The position numbers were made by a program, and so were the translations under genes. Under the pieces are notes generated by a model. That model ran no database searches. It saw nothing but the letters and a program-made list of their open reading frames with translations, and was not told the origin of the DNA. From Sphingomonadales bacterium (GTDB lineage: Bacteria > Pseudomonadota > Alphaproteobacteria > Sphingomonadales > Sphingomonadaceae), in contig JAGWVC010000062.1 in NCBI GenBank assembly GCA_018971065.1, positions 1-23,546 of the forward strand: DNA of 23,546 nt, in the 5' to 3' direction. Below are positions 1 through 8,126 of the stretch, piece after piece. How positions within the stretch are numbered: position 1 is the first letter of the stretch; each line of letters begins with the position of its first letter.

Positions 1-327
1 GATGCGCGCGGCGGCGAAGCAACTCACGATCCATTCCATGCGGTTGGTCATCCACAGCACCACGCGGTCGCCGCGCTGCACGCCGATGCTGGCGAGCCCC
101 GCCGAGAAGTGCCGGATGCGCGTGAGCAGCTCGGCATAAGTCAGCCGCTGGATGCGGCCTTCGTCATCGGCACCGACCAGCGCGGTCTTGCCCGGATCGA
201 TCGCCGCGCCCGCGACGATGGCCTCCCACAGCGTGTGCGATCGCAGCTCGTCGACCCGGCGCTTGGCCGCTTCGGATGCCTTCACCCAGGCGATCGGTGC
301 CGTTTCCTCAAGCGGGCTGTCTGCCAC
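1..327 (-). CDS. Acyl-CoA synthetase (AMP-binding family), N-terminal fragment cut by the window edge
   Basis: This is the first 109 codons of a protein whose remainder lies before base 1. Visible segments such as KTALVGADDEGRIQRLTYAEL followed by ASIGVQRGDRVVLWMTNRMEW match the N-terminal subdomain of ANL-superfamily acyl-CoA or fatty-acid CoA ligases, which activate a carboxylic acid with ATP and CoA. The AMP-binding P-loop and C-terminal domain are outside the window, so substrate class cannot be judged. I chose the GTG at 327 because a GGGAG ribosome-binding site lies a few bases before it; the frame stays open upstream without a better-placed ATG. It lies 140 bases downstream of the P450 on the same strand and may be co-transcribed with it. 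With the CaiE/CaiB-like pair opposite, a CaiC-like role is possible but unproven. Confidence 0.8.
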   Translation of the reverse strand, partial: MADSPLEETAPIAWVKASEAAKRRVDELRSHTLWEAIVAGAAIDPGKTALVGADDEGRIQRLTYAELLTRIRHFSAGLASIGVQRGDRVVLWMTNRMEWIVSCFAAARI

Positions 328-432
328 GGTGCTGTCTCCCTCGATCGTCCTGATTGCGGCAATCTCGAACGGGCTAACGTGCGCTGACCCATTCGGAAAC
401 GGCCAATCTCGTTATGACCATCTTCGGTTTTT

Positions 433-448
433 CCGATGACCTCATCGG
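433..448. repeat. Short hairpin between P450 and acyl-CoA synthetase genes
   Basis: CCGATG and CATCGG form a perfect 6-bp stem with a 4-base loop just beyond the P450 stop codon. On the minus (transcribed) strand it is followed by an A run rather than a T run, so it does not look like a standard intrinsic terminator. It could be an mRNA-stability or processing hairpin, or chance. Confidence 0.3.
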
Positions 449-467
449 GGTGCCGCTGGCGTTGCGG

Positions 468-1652
468 TCAGGCGGGATCGAACAGCACGTGCAGCGCCGC
501 CGGGCTGCGGAACGAGGCGCCCTGGATTGCCGGAGTCGGACGGGACGGATCAAGGCGAAGGTTCGGAAGCCGGGTGAGAATGACGTCGGTGGCCACGCGC
601 AATTCCAGGCGGGCAAGCGGCTGCCCCAGGCACTGGTGCGGGCCATAGCCGAAGCCGACATGACGCGGGGCGCGGCGATCCGGATCGAAACGCGCGGCGT
701 CGCTGAATTGGGTTTCGTCGCGGTTGGCGGAATTGGTCAGCACCATCAGGCGCGCGCCGGCGGGGATCGGGCAGCCTGCCAGCTCGGTGTCGCGCGTGGC
801 CATGCGGGTGACCATCGAGTTGGGCACGTCCCAGCGCACCGTTTCCTCGACCAGCGCCGGCAGGATCGAGCGGTCGGCCAGAACCCGCGCATAGAGGCCG
901 GGCGTGGTCAGGATGGCCAGCATCATGTTGCTGATGCCCCGGAACGTGCTTTCCGATCCCGCCGGGAGCAGCAGCCTGAGGAAGCCGTAGATTTCCTCGT
1001 CGTTGAGGCGCTGGCCGTCGAATTCGGCATGGACGATGTCGCTGATGACGTCGTCGGTCGGGCGGATGCGGCGTGCTTCCACCAGCGGCTCGAGATAGGC
1101 GCGCATCGCCTCGGCGGCGGCCATGCCGACCTCGGGGTGCAGCAGGCCGCGGTGAATGTCCTTGGCCCATTGCAGGAACCGCAGGTTGTCCTGCTCGGGA
1201 ACGCCGCACATGCCGCAGATGATGTTGACCGGAAAGCGGCTGATCACCTCGTCGATCAGTTCGGCGTGCCCGCGCCCGGCGATCGCGTCGCACAGGCGGT
1301 TGATGGCCGGCACCATCAGCGTCGCTTCCCACCTGGCCAGTTGCGAGGTGCGGAAGGCATTCGCGACCAGCCCGCGCCACGACTTGTGCTGCTGGCCGTC
1401 CATCGCAAGGATGTTCGGCCCCATGTACTGCGTGGTCGCTTCGGCATAGATGGCCGACGAGAACGTCTCCGGATCGCGCAGCACGGCGTGAACCTCGGGC
1501 CAGGTCGATACGTAGTAGAGCGGCCGTGCGCCGGGGCGATTGTCGGTCGCCGCCGAGACCGGGCAGGTTTCCCGCAGGCTTTGCCAGAACGGATGCGGCT
1601 GTGCGGAGTCGAAGTCCTGAGCGGGGACCGATGCGCGCGTATTCGTGGCCAT
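468..1652 (-). CDS. Cytochrome P450 (bacterial soluble class I type)
   Basis: The 394-residue product has the usual length of a soluble bacterial P450, a haem-thiolate monooxygenase that takes electrons from a ferredoxin. The haem-ligand loop FGYGPHQCLG has Cys341. The K-helix ExxR is E270-R273, and the I-helix oxygen-activation motif is AGSEST at 231-236. The usual order there is A-G-x-D/E-T, so Ser sits in the normal Thr position with Thr following. There is no signal peptide or membrane anchor, so it acts in the cytosol. The ATG at 1652 is preceded by a GGGAGAG ribosome-binding site. No ferredoxin or ferredoxin reductase gene lies in this window. Neighbouring CoA-activation genes suggest hydroxylation within terpenoid, steroid or alkyl/aryl acid breakdown; the substrate cannot be read from the sequence. 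Confidence 0.95.
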   Translation of the reverse strand: MATNTRASVPAQDFDSAQPHPFWQSLRETCPVSAATDNRPGARPLYYVSTWPEVHAVLRDPETFSSAIYAEATTQYMGPNILAMDGQQHKSWRGLVANAFRTSQLARWEATLMVPAINRLCDAIAGRGHAELIDEVISRFPVNIICGMCGVPEQDNLRFLQWAKDIHRGLLHPEVGMAAAEAMRAYLEPLVEARRIRPTDDVISDIVHAEFDGQRLNDEEIYGFLRLLLPAGSESTFRGISNMMLAILTTPGLYARVLADRSILPALVEETVRWDVPNSMVTRMATRDTELAGCPIPAGARLMVLTNSANRDETQFSDAARFDPDRRAPRHVGFGYGPHQCLGQPLARLELRVATDVILTRLPNLRLDPSRPTPAIQGASFRSPAALHVLFDPA

Positions 1653-1783
1653 TTGCTCTCTCCCAGGCTGAACGGTTCATGCCGGCGCTTGTTGCAGGCG
1701 CGGGCCGTCTCCCCACGACCATGCCTGTCGATCCGCGTTTCAAAACGGCCTCTCCGCCCGCACAAATGCCGCGTTTCCGGGCA

Positions 1784-1810
1784 TTGACACCCGAAATAAG
1801 CTTCCATACT
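1784..1810 (+). promoter_or_regulatory. Candidate sigma-70-type promoter in the divergent P450 / beta-helix region
   Basis: A perfect TTGACA at 1784-1789 is followed after 15 bases by CATACT at 1805-1810, a 4 of 6 match to TATAAT. The spacer is shorter than the usual 16-18. It sits about 80 bases before the hexapeptide-repeat gene at 1891, in the only AT-richer part of the 238-base divergent region. The rest of that region (1653-1890) shows only the two ribosome-binding sites; I recognise no clear operator. Confidence 0.25.
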
Positions 1811-1890
1811 TAATGTGTAGCACTCAAGGTTGATTCGTCAACGCCGGACGAAATCCGGCTGCGATCGACCCGGGAAAGGGAGAGCGTGCC

Positions 1891-2442
1891 ATGATCCTCG
1901 TTCCGTTCAATGGAAAGACCGCCACCATCGGCAAGAACTGCATGATCGCGCAGAACGTCATGCTGATCGGCGACGTGCGCATCGGCGACAATTGCTCGCT
2001 GTGGCCGGGCGTGGTGGTCCGCTGCGACACCACGTCGGTGACCATCGGCAACAATGTCCACATCGAGGAAAACACGATCCTTCACACCGCGACTCACATC
2101 GAGGATAACGTGATGATCGGCCACGGCTGCTGCATCGAGGGGTTCATCGGCACCGGCTGCATGTTGGGGAACACGGCGCGGATGATGCCGATGTCGAAGC
2201 TGGGCGCGCATTCCACGCTGGCGGCGGGAAGCCTGATCCTCGACCTGGCGGAAATGCCCGAATGGAGCTTCGTCACCGGCAGCCCCGCCAAGGTCCATTC
2301 GCGGATCGATCCCGACAATCCCAAGCACGCGATGCGCCGGGCCGAGACCTACCTCGAAGGCGAGCGCGGGATGCGTTCGATGGCGCAGAAGTACCTCGAT
2401 CAGGGCATCTGGGTGGCCGAGCCGACCCGCGTCGAGGCCTGA
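1891..2442 (+). CDS. Gamma-carbonic-anhydrase-like hexapeptide-repeat protein (CaiE/PaaY-like)
   Basis: The 183-residue product is built from [LIV]-G-x-x hexapeptide repeats over about residues 10-135, followed by a helical tail, as in trimeric left-handed beta-helix proteins of the gamma-CA/YrdA/PaaY/CaiE group. Compared with archaeal Cam, the Arg-Asp pair (R44, D46) and two metal-ligand histidines (H65, H78) are present. The third ligand position is Glu (E83) and the active-site Gln is Glu (E59). PaaY is a thioesterase and CaiE accompanies the carnitine CoA-transferase, so a CoA-linked role fits the CaiB-family gene 46 bases downstream. The ATG at 1891 follows a GGGAGAG ribosome-binding site. 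True carbonic anhydrase activity is doubtful given the ligand change. Confidence 0.85.
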   Translation: MILVPFNGKTATIGKNCMIAQNVMLIGDVRIGDNCSLWPGVVVRCDTTSVTIGNNVHIEENTILHTATHIEDNVMIGHGCCIEGFIGTGCMLGNTARMMPMSKLGAHSTLAAGSLILDLAEMPEWSFVTGSPAKVHSRIDPDNPKHAMRRAETYLEGERGMRSMAQKYLDQGIWVAEPTRVEA

Positions 2443-2488
2443 TCGCGCCCGCACCGGCCGGCGATCGAACATGCAGGGAGGGGAAGTC

Positions 2489-3706
2489 ATGGCAGGCCCG
2501 CTGGAGGGAATGCGAGTCATCGACTGGACGGTCTGGCAACAAGGCCCGGTCGCCGGTGCGATGCTCGGCGATCTGGGGGCGGACGTCATCAAGATCGAGG
2601 AAAAGGACGGCGGCGATTTCGGCCGGGCCATGTACGCGATCAACGGCATGAGCACCGCCAACCAGCCCAACGCCTATTTCGAGGTGAACAACCGCAACAA
2701 GAAAAGCGTGGCGATCAACCTGAAGACGGCAAAAGGCCGCGAGATCATGCACAGGCTGATCGCCGGGGCCGACATCTTCCTGCATAACTACCGCCCGGGC
2801 GTGCCCGAGAAGCTGGGCCTCGATTACGAGACGCTGAAGGCGATCAACCCGCAACTGATCTATGCCGCTGCCAGCGCCTATGGTGCCAACGGCCCCGACG
2901 GCACGGCGCGTGCCTATGACACGCTGGGTTCGGCCCGCTCGGGCATCAGTTGGGCGATGACCCGCGAGGGCACCGACGTACCGGTCTCGCCGCCGGGGGC
3001 AATGGCCGACCAGATGGGCGCGATCATGCTGGCCTATGGCGTGCTGGCGGCGGTGGCGGCGCGCTATCGCCACGGGGTGGGGCAGAAAGTCGATACCTCG
3101 CTGCTGGGCAGCATGATGTGGTTGCAGGGGCTGCAGTTCGCCATGCAACTGATCATGGGCTTCAGCCTCAGCGGCCGCGAACGGCCCCGGGACGTGCTCA
3201 ACCCGCTGTTCACGCACTATCGCTGCGCCGACGGCAAGTGGATCGCGCTGGCCATGCTCCAGTCCGACAAGTACTGGGCGGACTTCGCCGAAGCGATGCA
3301 GGCACCGGCGTTGATCGACGCGGACCTTTATCCCGACCATGTCACCCGTCTGCGCAACGGCAATTCCTGCCATGCGATCCTGGAACAGGCCTTCGGCAGC
3401 CGAGACCGGGAATACTGGCTGGACCGGCTGGGCAAGCGGGCCGATTTCCCGGTCTGCGCGGTCAATTCGATCGAGGATGCGGTGAACGACCCGCAGTCCG
3501 AAGCGAACCAGTACGTGATCCCGTTCGATCACCCCGAGCGCGGGCCGATGCGGATGCCGGGATTCCCCATCCTGCTGTCGGAAACCCCGGCGGCGGTGCG
3601 GATGCGCGCGCCGGAACTGGGCGAGCACACCGAGGAGGTGCTGATCTCGGCGCTGGGCATGACCTGGGACGATTTCGAACCGCTGCGCCGGCAGGGCGTC
3701 ATCTGA
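2489..3706 (+). CDS. CaiB/BaiF family (class III) CoA-transferase
   Basis: The product is 405 residues, close to the family's usual 390-430. It has the N-terminal signature LGDLGADVIKIE (residues 26-37), the NYRPGVPEKLGLDYE segment (100-114) and an Asp at 174 in AMADQMGA. That Asp fits the catalytic aspartate that forms an acyl-CoA anhydride in formyl-CoA transferase. Family members move CoA between carboxylic acids (carnitine, bile acids, benzylsuccinate, oxalate). I prefer the ATG at 2489 to the in-frame ATG at 2471, because GGAGGGGAA lies just before 2489. It probably forms an operon with the preceding beta-helix gene (46-base gap). The donor and acceptor acids are unknown; the divergent P450 and acyl-CoA ligase suggest a catabolic acid. 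Confidence 0.93.
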   Translation: MAGPLEGMRVIDWTVWQQGPVAGAMLGDLGADVIKIEEKDGGDFGRAMYAINGMSTANQPNAYFEVNNRNKKSVAINLKTAKGREIMHRLIAGADIFLHNYRPGVPEKLGLDYETLKAINPQLIYAAASAYGANGPDGTARAYDTLGSARSGISWAMTREGTDVPVSPPGAMADQMGAIMLAYGVLAAVAARYRHGVGQKVDTSLLGSMMWLQGLQFAMQLIMGFSLSGRERPRDVLNPLFTHYRCADGKWIALAMLQSDKYWADFAEAMQAPALIDADLYPDHVTRLRNGNSCHAILEQAFGSRDREYWLDRLGKRADFPVCAVNSIEDAVNDPQSEANQYVIPFDHPERGPMRMPGFPILLSETPAAVRMRAPELGEHTEEVLISALGMTWDDFEPLRRQGVI

Positions 3707-3715
3707 TCGCTTGAT

Positions 3716-3737
3716 GGCGCGGGCTGCGGCCCGCGCC
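3716..3737. terminator. Bidirectional hairpin between CoA-transferase and TetR genes
   Basis: GGCGCGGGC and GCCCGCGCC form a perfect 9-bp stem around a TGCG loop. It sits between two converging stop codons (3706 and 3748), where it could end transcription from both sides. It lacks a T run, so termination strength is uncertain. Confidence 0.6.
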
Positions 3738-3747
3738 GGAAATGCCT

Positions 3748-4404
3748 TCAGGCCAGCATCGCCGCCGACACCATCGCGAATGCCTGGAGGATCATGTCGC
3801 GATCGGTCATCGTCGCCATGCCCATGCGGCTGAGGTTGTCATGCTCGACCAGGCAGGTGAGCATGTGGCGTGACTGGATGCGCAACCGCCAGCCCACCTG
3901 TTCCCGGGTCAGGTGGGGCAGGGCGCTGTGGAACAGCTTGAGCAGGTTGCCGGTGTGCATGTCGTCGGCCACGTCCTGTCGCACCTGCATCAGATCGTGC
4001 TGCCAGGGCAGGTTCAGCCACTGCATCAGCAACCGCACATAGCTGCTGGATTCGCGATCGCCGACCTGCTCGATCACGGGAAGGAACATCGCCTCGACCA
4101 GCGCGCGCACATCGTCGTGAATGCCCATCGTCGCGGCTTCGAGCGCCAGTTCGGCACGGCGCTGCCGGATGCTTTCGTTGCGCTTCATCATGATGCCGTG
4201 GACCAGCCCCTTGCGGTCGGCGAAGTGGTATTGCACGGCATAGCGGTTGGATTGCCCGGCTTCGGCGGCGATGACGTGAAGCGGAGGCGTATCCAGGCCC
4301 TGCTCGCCCATCAGGTATTCGCCCGCCACCATCAGCGCATGGCGGGTTGCGCTGCCATCCGGCCGAAGCGGGGTTCGCTGGATGTCGGTGGTCAACTGGT
4401 ACAT
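3748..4404 (-). CDS. TetR/AcrR-family transcriptional regulator (first of two)
   Basis: The 218-residue product has an N-terminal helix-turn-helix at about residues 41-65 (PLHVIAAEAGQSNRYAVQYHFADRKGLV), ending in the YHFxxRxxL signature of TetR recognition helices. The C-terminal region is helical and presumably binds a ligand. There is a long N-terminal extension of about 18 residues before the first helix. The start is the ATG at 4404; the nearest purine-rich stretch (AGGGAA) is about 11 bases upstream, so initiation may be weak or the start slightly off. It is convergent with the CoA-transferase operon and lies 69 bases downstream of the second TetR on the same strand. Its target is not identifiable; the adjacent P450/CoA-transferase block is a candidate. 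Confidence 0.9.
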   Translation of the reverse strand: MYQLTTDIQRTPLRPDGSATRHALMVAGEYLMGEQGLDTPPLHVIAAEAGQSNRYAVQYHFADRKGLVHGIMMKRNESIRQRRAELALEAATMGIHDDVRALVEAMFLPVIEQVGDRESSSYVRLLMQWLNLPWQHDLMQVRQDVADDMHTGNLLKLFHSALPHLTREQVGWRLRIQSRHMLTCLVEHDNLSRMGMATMTDRDMILQAFAMVSAAMLA

Positions 4405-4473
4405 GTCACGCGGGTTTCCCTGAGGCGGCGGCGGGGTGGCTGGCCGGTCGATCGAAGCTATCGGCGGAAGCGC

Positions 4474-5103
4474 TCATGCGACAAGCGCGGCAACCGACAT
4501 GTCCAGGGCATTTTCGAAAAAGGCTGCGGCCTCCTGCGGCGTCGCATTCGCCTGATCCTCGGCAAGGCACATGGCGTCCAGGGCCATGTAGGTAACGCAG
4601 GCGAAGCGCCATTGAAACGCCCTGGCCGACAGGTGGCTGGCCAGCGATTCCATCTTGTCGACGATGATCCAGGTATGCGGATAACTCTTGGCGATCTGCC
4701 CAAGGCGCTGGCCCTGATCCTCCACCATGACGGCGCGCACGAAGCGGGCGTAGCTGCACTTGCCGCTGGCGTCGGTGGCCTCGAACAGCGGGCGCCACAG
4801 GGCATTGGACAGTTGCCGCAGCTTGTCTGCCGGATTCGCGGTCTCATCATATTCGGCGAGGAGTTCCGCGCGGCGTTGTTCCAGGACGTCGAGCCGTTCC
4901 CTGAAGACGGCATCGATCAGCGCTTCCTTGCCGCCGAAGTGGTAGGAGACGACGTTGTTGTTGGCGGAGCCGGCCGCCGCGCAGATCTGCCGGATGGTCA
5001 CGGCGCGCACGCCTTCCCTGGCGAACAGGTCTTCGGCAACCGTCAGCAGGGTCTTGCGCGTGGCCTCCCGGCGCGGATCGATCCTGGTGCGTGCGCGTGC
5101 CAT
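4474..5103 (-). CDS. TetR/AcrR-family transcriptional regulator (second of two)
   Basis: From the ATG at 5103 the product is 209 residues. The DNA-binding domain is clear: RREATRKTLLTVAEDLFAREG (about 11-31), then the helix-turn-helix at about 36-57 ending in NNNVVSYHFGGKEAL. A GTG at 5148 would add 15 residues, but GAGGT 8 bases before 5103 and the normal TetR beginning favour 5103. It diverges from the TonB-dependent receptor at 5288, across a 184-base region that contains an inverted repeat. Autoregulation and control of that receptor is the simplest inference. It lies upstream of the other TetR gene and may share its transcript. Confidence 0.92.
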   Translation of the reverse strand: MARARTRIDPRREATRKTLLTVAEDLFAREGVRAVTIRQICAAAGSANNNVVSYHFGGKEALIDAVFRERLDVLEQRRAELLAEYDETANPADKLRQLSNALWRPLFEATDASGKCSYARFVRAVMVEDQGQRLGQIAKSYPHTWIIVDKMESLASHLSARAFQWRFACVTYMALDAMCLAEDQANATPQEAAAFFENALDMSVAALVA

Positions 5104-5172
5104 GTCTTGCGACCTCGTAGAACGTCGTCGGTGCGATGGAAAGCACACGATCCTGACTGTGCTTGACAGCTA

Positions 5173-5210
5173 CCCCAAAAAATTGAAAAGACGAGCGCCT
5201 TATTTTGGGG
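5173..5210. promoter_or_regulatory. Inverted repeat between TetR and TonB-receptor genes, candidate operator
   Basis: CCCCAAAA (5173-5180) and TTTTGGGG (5203-5210) are perfect 8-base arms 22 bases apart. They sit in an AT-rich island inside otherwise GC-rich DNA, in the divergent region between the TetR gene (start 5103) and receptor 1 (start 5288). A TTGACA at 5163-5168 lies next to the left arm but has no good matching -10. The location suits a TetR operator or promoter region; the wide spacer is larger than a typical TetR site. Confidence 0.4.
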
Positions 5211-5287
5211 AATGCGCATTTGCCCGGCCAAGGCACCGCAAAGGTGGCTGGGGAAAACAGGGCAGCGCAAATCAGGGAGTGGAATGC

Positions 5288-8008
5288 ATGAGGATGACTG
5301 CGAAGTTTGCGCTTGCGAGCGCGAGCCTGATGGCCCTTGCCGCGCCGGCGTTTGCCGCTGACGCGAAGGATGCGGCGCCCGCCGCCGCCGACAATTCGGA
5401 CAAGGACATCGTCGTTACCGGCACGTTGATCCGCGGCACGCAGGCCACCGGCTCGCAGACGCTGACTCTGGACGCCAAGGCGATCACCGAGGTCGCCGCT
5501 GTCTCGACCAACGAACTGCTGACCTCGATCCCGCAGATCAGCTCGTTCAACAGCCGTCCCGAAGGCGATCCCAAGGGGCTGACTGCGGTTTCGGCGATCG
5601 TCCGTCCCAACCTGCGCAACTTCCCGTCAACCAACTCGACCTCGGGCGCGCTGACGCTGATCATGGTCGATGGCATGCGCCTCACCCCGGTCGGCACCAA
5701 CGCCTCGTCGGTCGATCCCGACATCATCCCGGGCACGGTTCTCCAGGCCGTGGACATCGTCACCGACGGCGGTTCGTCAATCTATGGCGCCGACGCTGTG
5801 GCCGGCGTGATGAACTTCCGCACGATGCGTGCGTTCGAGGGCGTCAAGCTTGATGGCAACTTCGGCTTCGGCACGACGATCAAGGGCTTCCACCAGTGGG
5901 ATGTCTCGGGCACCGTGGGCAAGAGCTGGTCGACCGGTAACGCCTACATCAACGTCAGCCATGCCGATCGCGATTCGATCCTGAACCGCCAGACCTCGTG
6001 GGCCAACGGCACCGTCTACAACGCTGCCGGCGTCGGTCGGGTCACCTCGACGACCTGCAACGCCCCGCAGGCGACTGTCACCAACTGGTATCGTTATGCC
6101 GCAAGCGCCTCGGGCTTCACCAACAACCCCGCAGCGCCGGGCGCCGGCGCGGCCGCGCTGGGCACCGGCTGCGACCAGGCACTCGACCAGACCTATCTGC
6201 CGTCGCTGAAGCGCACCAACGTGTTCGCCGCACTGTCGAATTCGTTCTCGGATTCGGTTGACCTGCGCGTCACCGCCTACTGGGTGAAGCGCGAGATCGG
6301 CCTTCCGCAGTATCCGCTGGGCTACACCTCGAAGGGTAGCGGCATCACCAGCGCGGCCCAGCTGACCGCCGCCTACCCGGCCGCGCTCAACACCGCCGTC
6401 GGCAGCCTGTTCGCCGTGCCCGAGGGCGTCGGCTTCGCGCTTGGCCCCAACGCCAACTACGTCAACACCCCGTCGTCGATCCGCAACGAAACCTGGGGCG
6501 TCTCGCCCGAGCTGACGGTCAAGCTGAACGGCAATTGGTCGCTGCGCACCAGCCTGCATTATGGTCAGTCGAACAACTGGACCAATTTCCCGGGCCTCAA
6601 CACCACGGCGATCGACGGTTATATCACCAGCGGCGCGATCGTTCCGACCAACATCGCGGCGGCCAGCGCTTCGGTCATTTCCGACATCACCAACTGGGAA
6701 ACCGCGCAGAACACCAAGCATGAACTGTTCATGTTCCGCACCATCGCGGACGGCAAGGTGTTCACGCTGCCCGGTGGCGATGCCAAGCTGGCGGTCGGTC
6801 TGGAATACGACAACAACCGCGATTCGACCCGCGTCTACACCGGCAAGACCGGCGTGATCGGCACGCTGCCGTTCGCCACGGCGTCGGGCAGCATGAAGTC
6901 GGCGTTCGCCGAACTCCATCTGCCGGTGGTCTCGTTCGCGGAAGTGGCGGCTTCGGTTCGCCACGATTCGTACACGACCTTCGGCAACACCACCAATCCG
7001 AACGTCGGCCTGACGCTGAAGCCCACCTCGTGGCTGAAGGTGTTCGGCCACTGGGGCACCTCGTACAACGCGCCGACGCCGTATGACAGCCTGGGCCTGG
7101 GCTTCGGTCGTGCCGGTCAGAACTACGTCACCACGCGCCCGACCATCGCCGCGGGCAAGACCGATAACGGCCAGGGCAGCTACTTCATCGTGCTGACCGG
7201 CGCGTCGCCGGCAGGCCTGAAGCCGCAGACGTCGGACGGCTGGGCGCTGGGCTTCGATGCGACCCCGGTCACCGGCCTGAACTTCGGGGCCGAATTCTAT
7301 TCGATCAACCTCGACAACGCGATCGGCAACCTGAACCCGGCGAACGCCGCGACCTACCAGACCAACCCGAGCCTCTACATCTACAACAACGAGTTGACGG
7401 CCAACAACAATGCGCTGTTCAACACGATCATGTCGCAGCTCCAGAACGGCGCCGCGATCAGCACCCAGGTCGGCGGCGCCGCCGGCGTGGCGATCCTGGT
7501 CGATACCCGGACCTCCAACCTCAACTCGGCGAAGGTTCAGGGCATCGACTTCCACCTGAACTACCAGACCCAGACCCCCTGGGGCGTGGTCTCGTTCACC
7601 AATGCCGGCAATATCGCCACCCGGCAGCTTCAGACTGCCAGCGGTGCGACCACCAACGAGCTGGGCCACGGCCAGCCGCGCTTCACCTGGGCTTCGGCGC
7701 TCGGGCTGACCAACGGTGGCTTCACCGGCCGGGTGATGGTCAACTACTCGGGCAAGTATCACGATGGCGCGCTGAACAACCTGGGCGTCTCGCAGGACGT
7801 TCCGGCGTTCGTGATCACCAACCTGTTCCTGGGCTACAACTTCGCCGCTTCGGGCGGCGCGCTGAAGGGCACTTCGCTGCGGTTGACCGTGGACAACCTG
7901 TTCGACAAGAAGCCGTACACCCTGCTGCGTCCCAACACCAACAACCCGAACTTCAACGGGTGGACGCTGGGCCGCGTCATCAAGCTGGGCTTCACCGAGC
8001 AGTTCTGA
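5288..8008 (+). CDS. TonB-dependent outer-membrane receptor 1
   Basis: The 906-residue product has a signal peptide (residues 1-23, ending in AFA), an IVVTG segment at 41-45 that resembles the TonB-box region of proteobacterial receptors, and a plug domain at about 60-180 with [14 protein letters not shown] long beta-barrel follows, ending in an aromatic residue (EQF) as barrel assembly requires. It would sit in the outer membrane and take up a large or scarce substrate using TonB-ExbBD energy; none of those genes is in the window. The ATG at 5288 has GGGAG 8 bases upstream; the ATG at 5294 is an alternative. The divergent TetR gene suggests substrate-responsive expression. A strong terminator follows directly. 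The substrate is unknown; the sequence lacks obvious siderophore-receptor hallmarks. Confidence 0.93.
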   Translation: MRMTAKFALASASLMALAAPAFAADAKDAAPAAADNSDKDIVVTGTLIRGTQATGSQTLTLDAKAITEVAAVSTNELLTSIPQISSFNSRPEGDPKGLTAVSAIVRPNLRNFPSTNSTSGALTLIMVDGMRLTPVGTNASSVDPDIIPGTVLQAVDIVTDGGSSIYGADAVAGVMNFRTMRAFEGVKLDGNFGFGTTIKGFHQWDVSGTVGKSWSTGNAYINVSHADRDSILNRQTSWANGTVYNAAGVGRVTSTTCNAPQATVTNWYRYAASASGFTNNPAAPGAGAAALGTGCDQALDQTYLPSLKRTNVFAALSNSFSDSVDLRVTAYWVKREIGLPQYPLGYTSKGSGITSAAQLTAAYPAALNTAVGSLFAVPEGVGFALGPNANYVNTPSSIRNETWGVSPELTVKLNGNWSLRTSLHYGQSNNWTNFPGLNTTAIDGYITSGAIVPTNIAAASASVISDITNWETAQNTKHELFMFRTIADGKVFTLPGGDAKLAVGLEYDNNRDSTRVYTGKTGVIGTLPFATASGSMKSAFAELHLPVVSFAEVAASVRHDSYTTFGNTTNPNVGLTLKPTSWLKVFGHWGTSYNAPTPYDSLGLGFGRAGQNYVTTRPTIAAGKTDNGQGSYFIVLTGASPAGLKPQTSDGWALGFDATPVTGLNFGAEFYSINLDNAIGNLNPANAATYQTNPSLYIYNNELTANNNALFNTIMSQLQNGAAISTQVGGAAGVAILVDTRTSNLNSAKVQGIDFHLNYQTQTPWGVVSFTNAGNIATRQLQTASGATTNELGHGQPRFTWASALGLTNGGFTGRVMVNYSGKYHDGALNNLGVSQDVPAFVITNLFLGYNFAASGGALKGTSLRLTVDNLFDKKPYTLLRPNTNNPNFNGWTLGRVIKLGFTEQF

Positions 8009-8034
8009 TCGGGAAGTCCGCTTGCGGAAACAGG

Positions 8035-8072
8035 AAAGGCCCGGCCAGCGCATTCCCGCTGGCCGGGCCTTT
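8035..8072 (+). terminator. Intrinsic terminator after TonB receptor 1
   Basis: AAAGGCCCGGCCAGCG and CGCTGGCCGGGCCTTT form a perfect 16-bp stem with a 6-base loop (CATTCC), 26 bases after the receptor stop codon. The A-rich start and T-rich end of the stem fit a rho-independent terminator usable in either direction. It separates the receptor from the esterase, which probably has its own promoter or relies on read-through. Confidence 0.85.
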
Positions 8073-8126
8073 CGGCTTCCGGCAAGGTTCAACTGGCCGG
8101 CAGGCGCAAACGGGAGAGAGTGTGAC

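Noticed and set aside
414..1787. Plus-strand open frame (457 codons) antisense to the P450.
   Set aside because: The minus strand carries all P450 motifs, and this frame is Arg/Gly/His-rich without domain features.
1796..1832. Possible relative of the 14677 palindrome (GTGTAGCAC context) upstream of the beta-helix gene.
   Set aside because: Only one half-site is similar (about 6 of 8 bases) and there is no real symmetry, so it is not supported as an operator.
2273..3628. Minus-strand open frame (451 codons) antisense to the CoA-transferase.
   Set aside because: His/Arg-rich shadow with no motif; the plus frame is a clear CaiB/BaiF protein.
3913..5166. Plus-strand open frame (417 codons) across both TetR genes.
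   Set aside because: It spans two genes and their gap on the opposite strand and has no domain signature.
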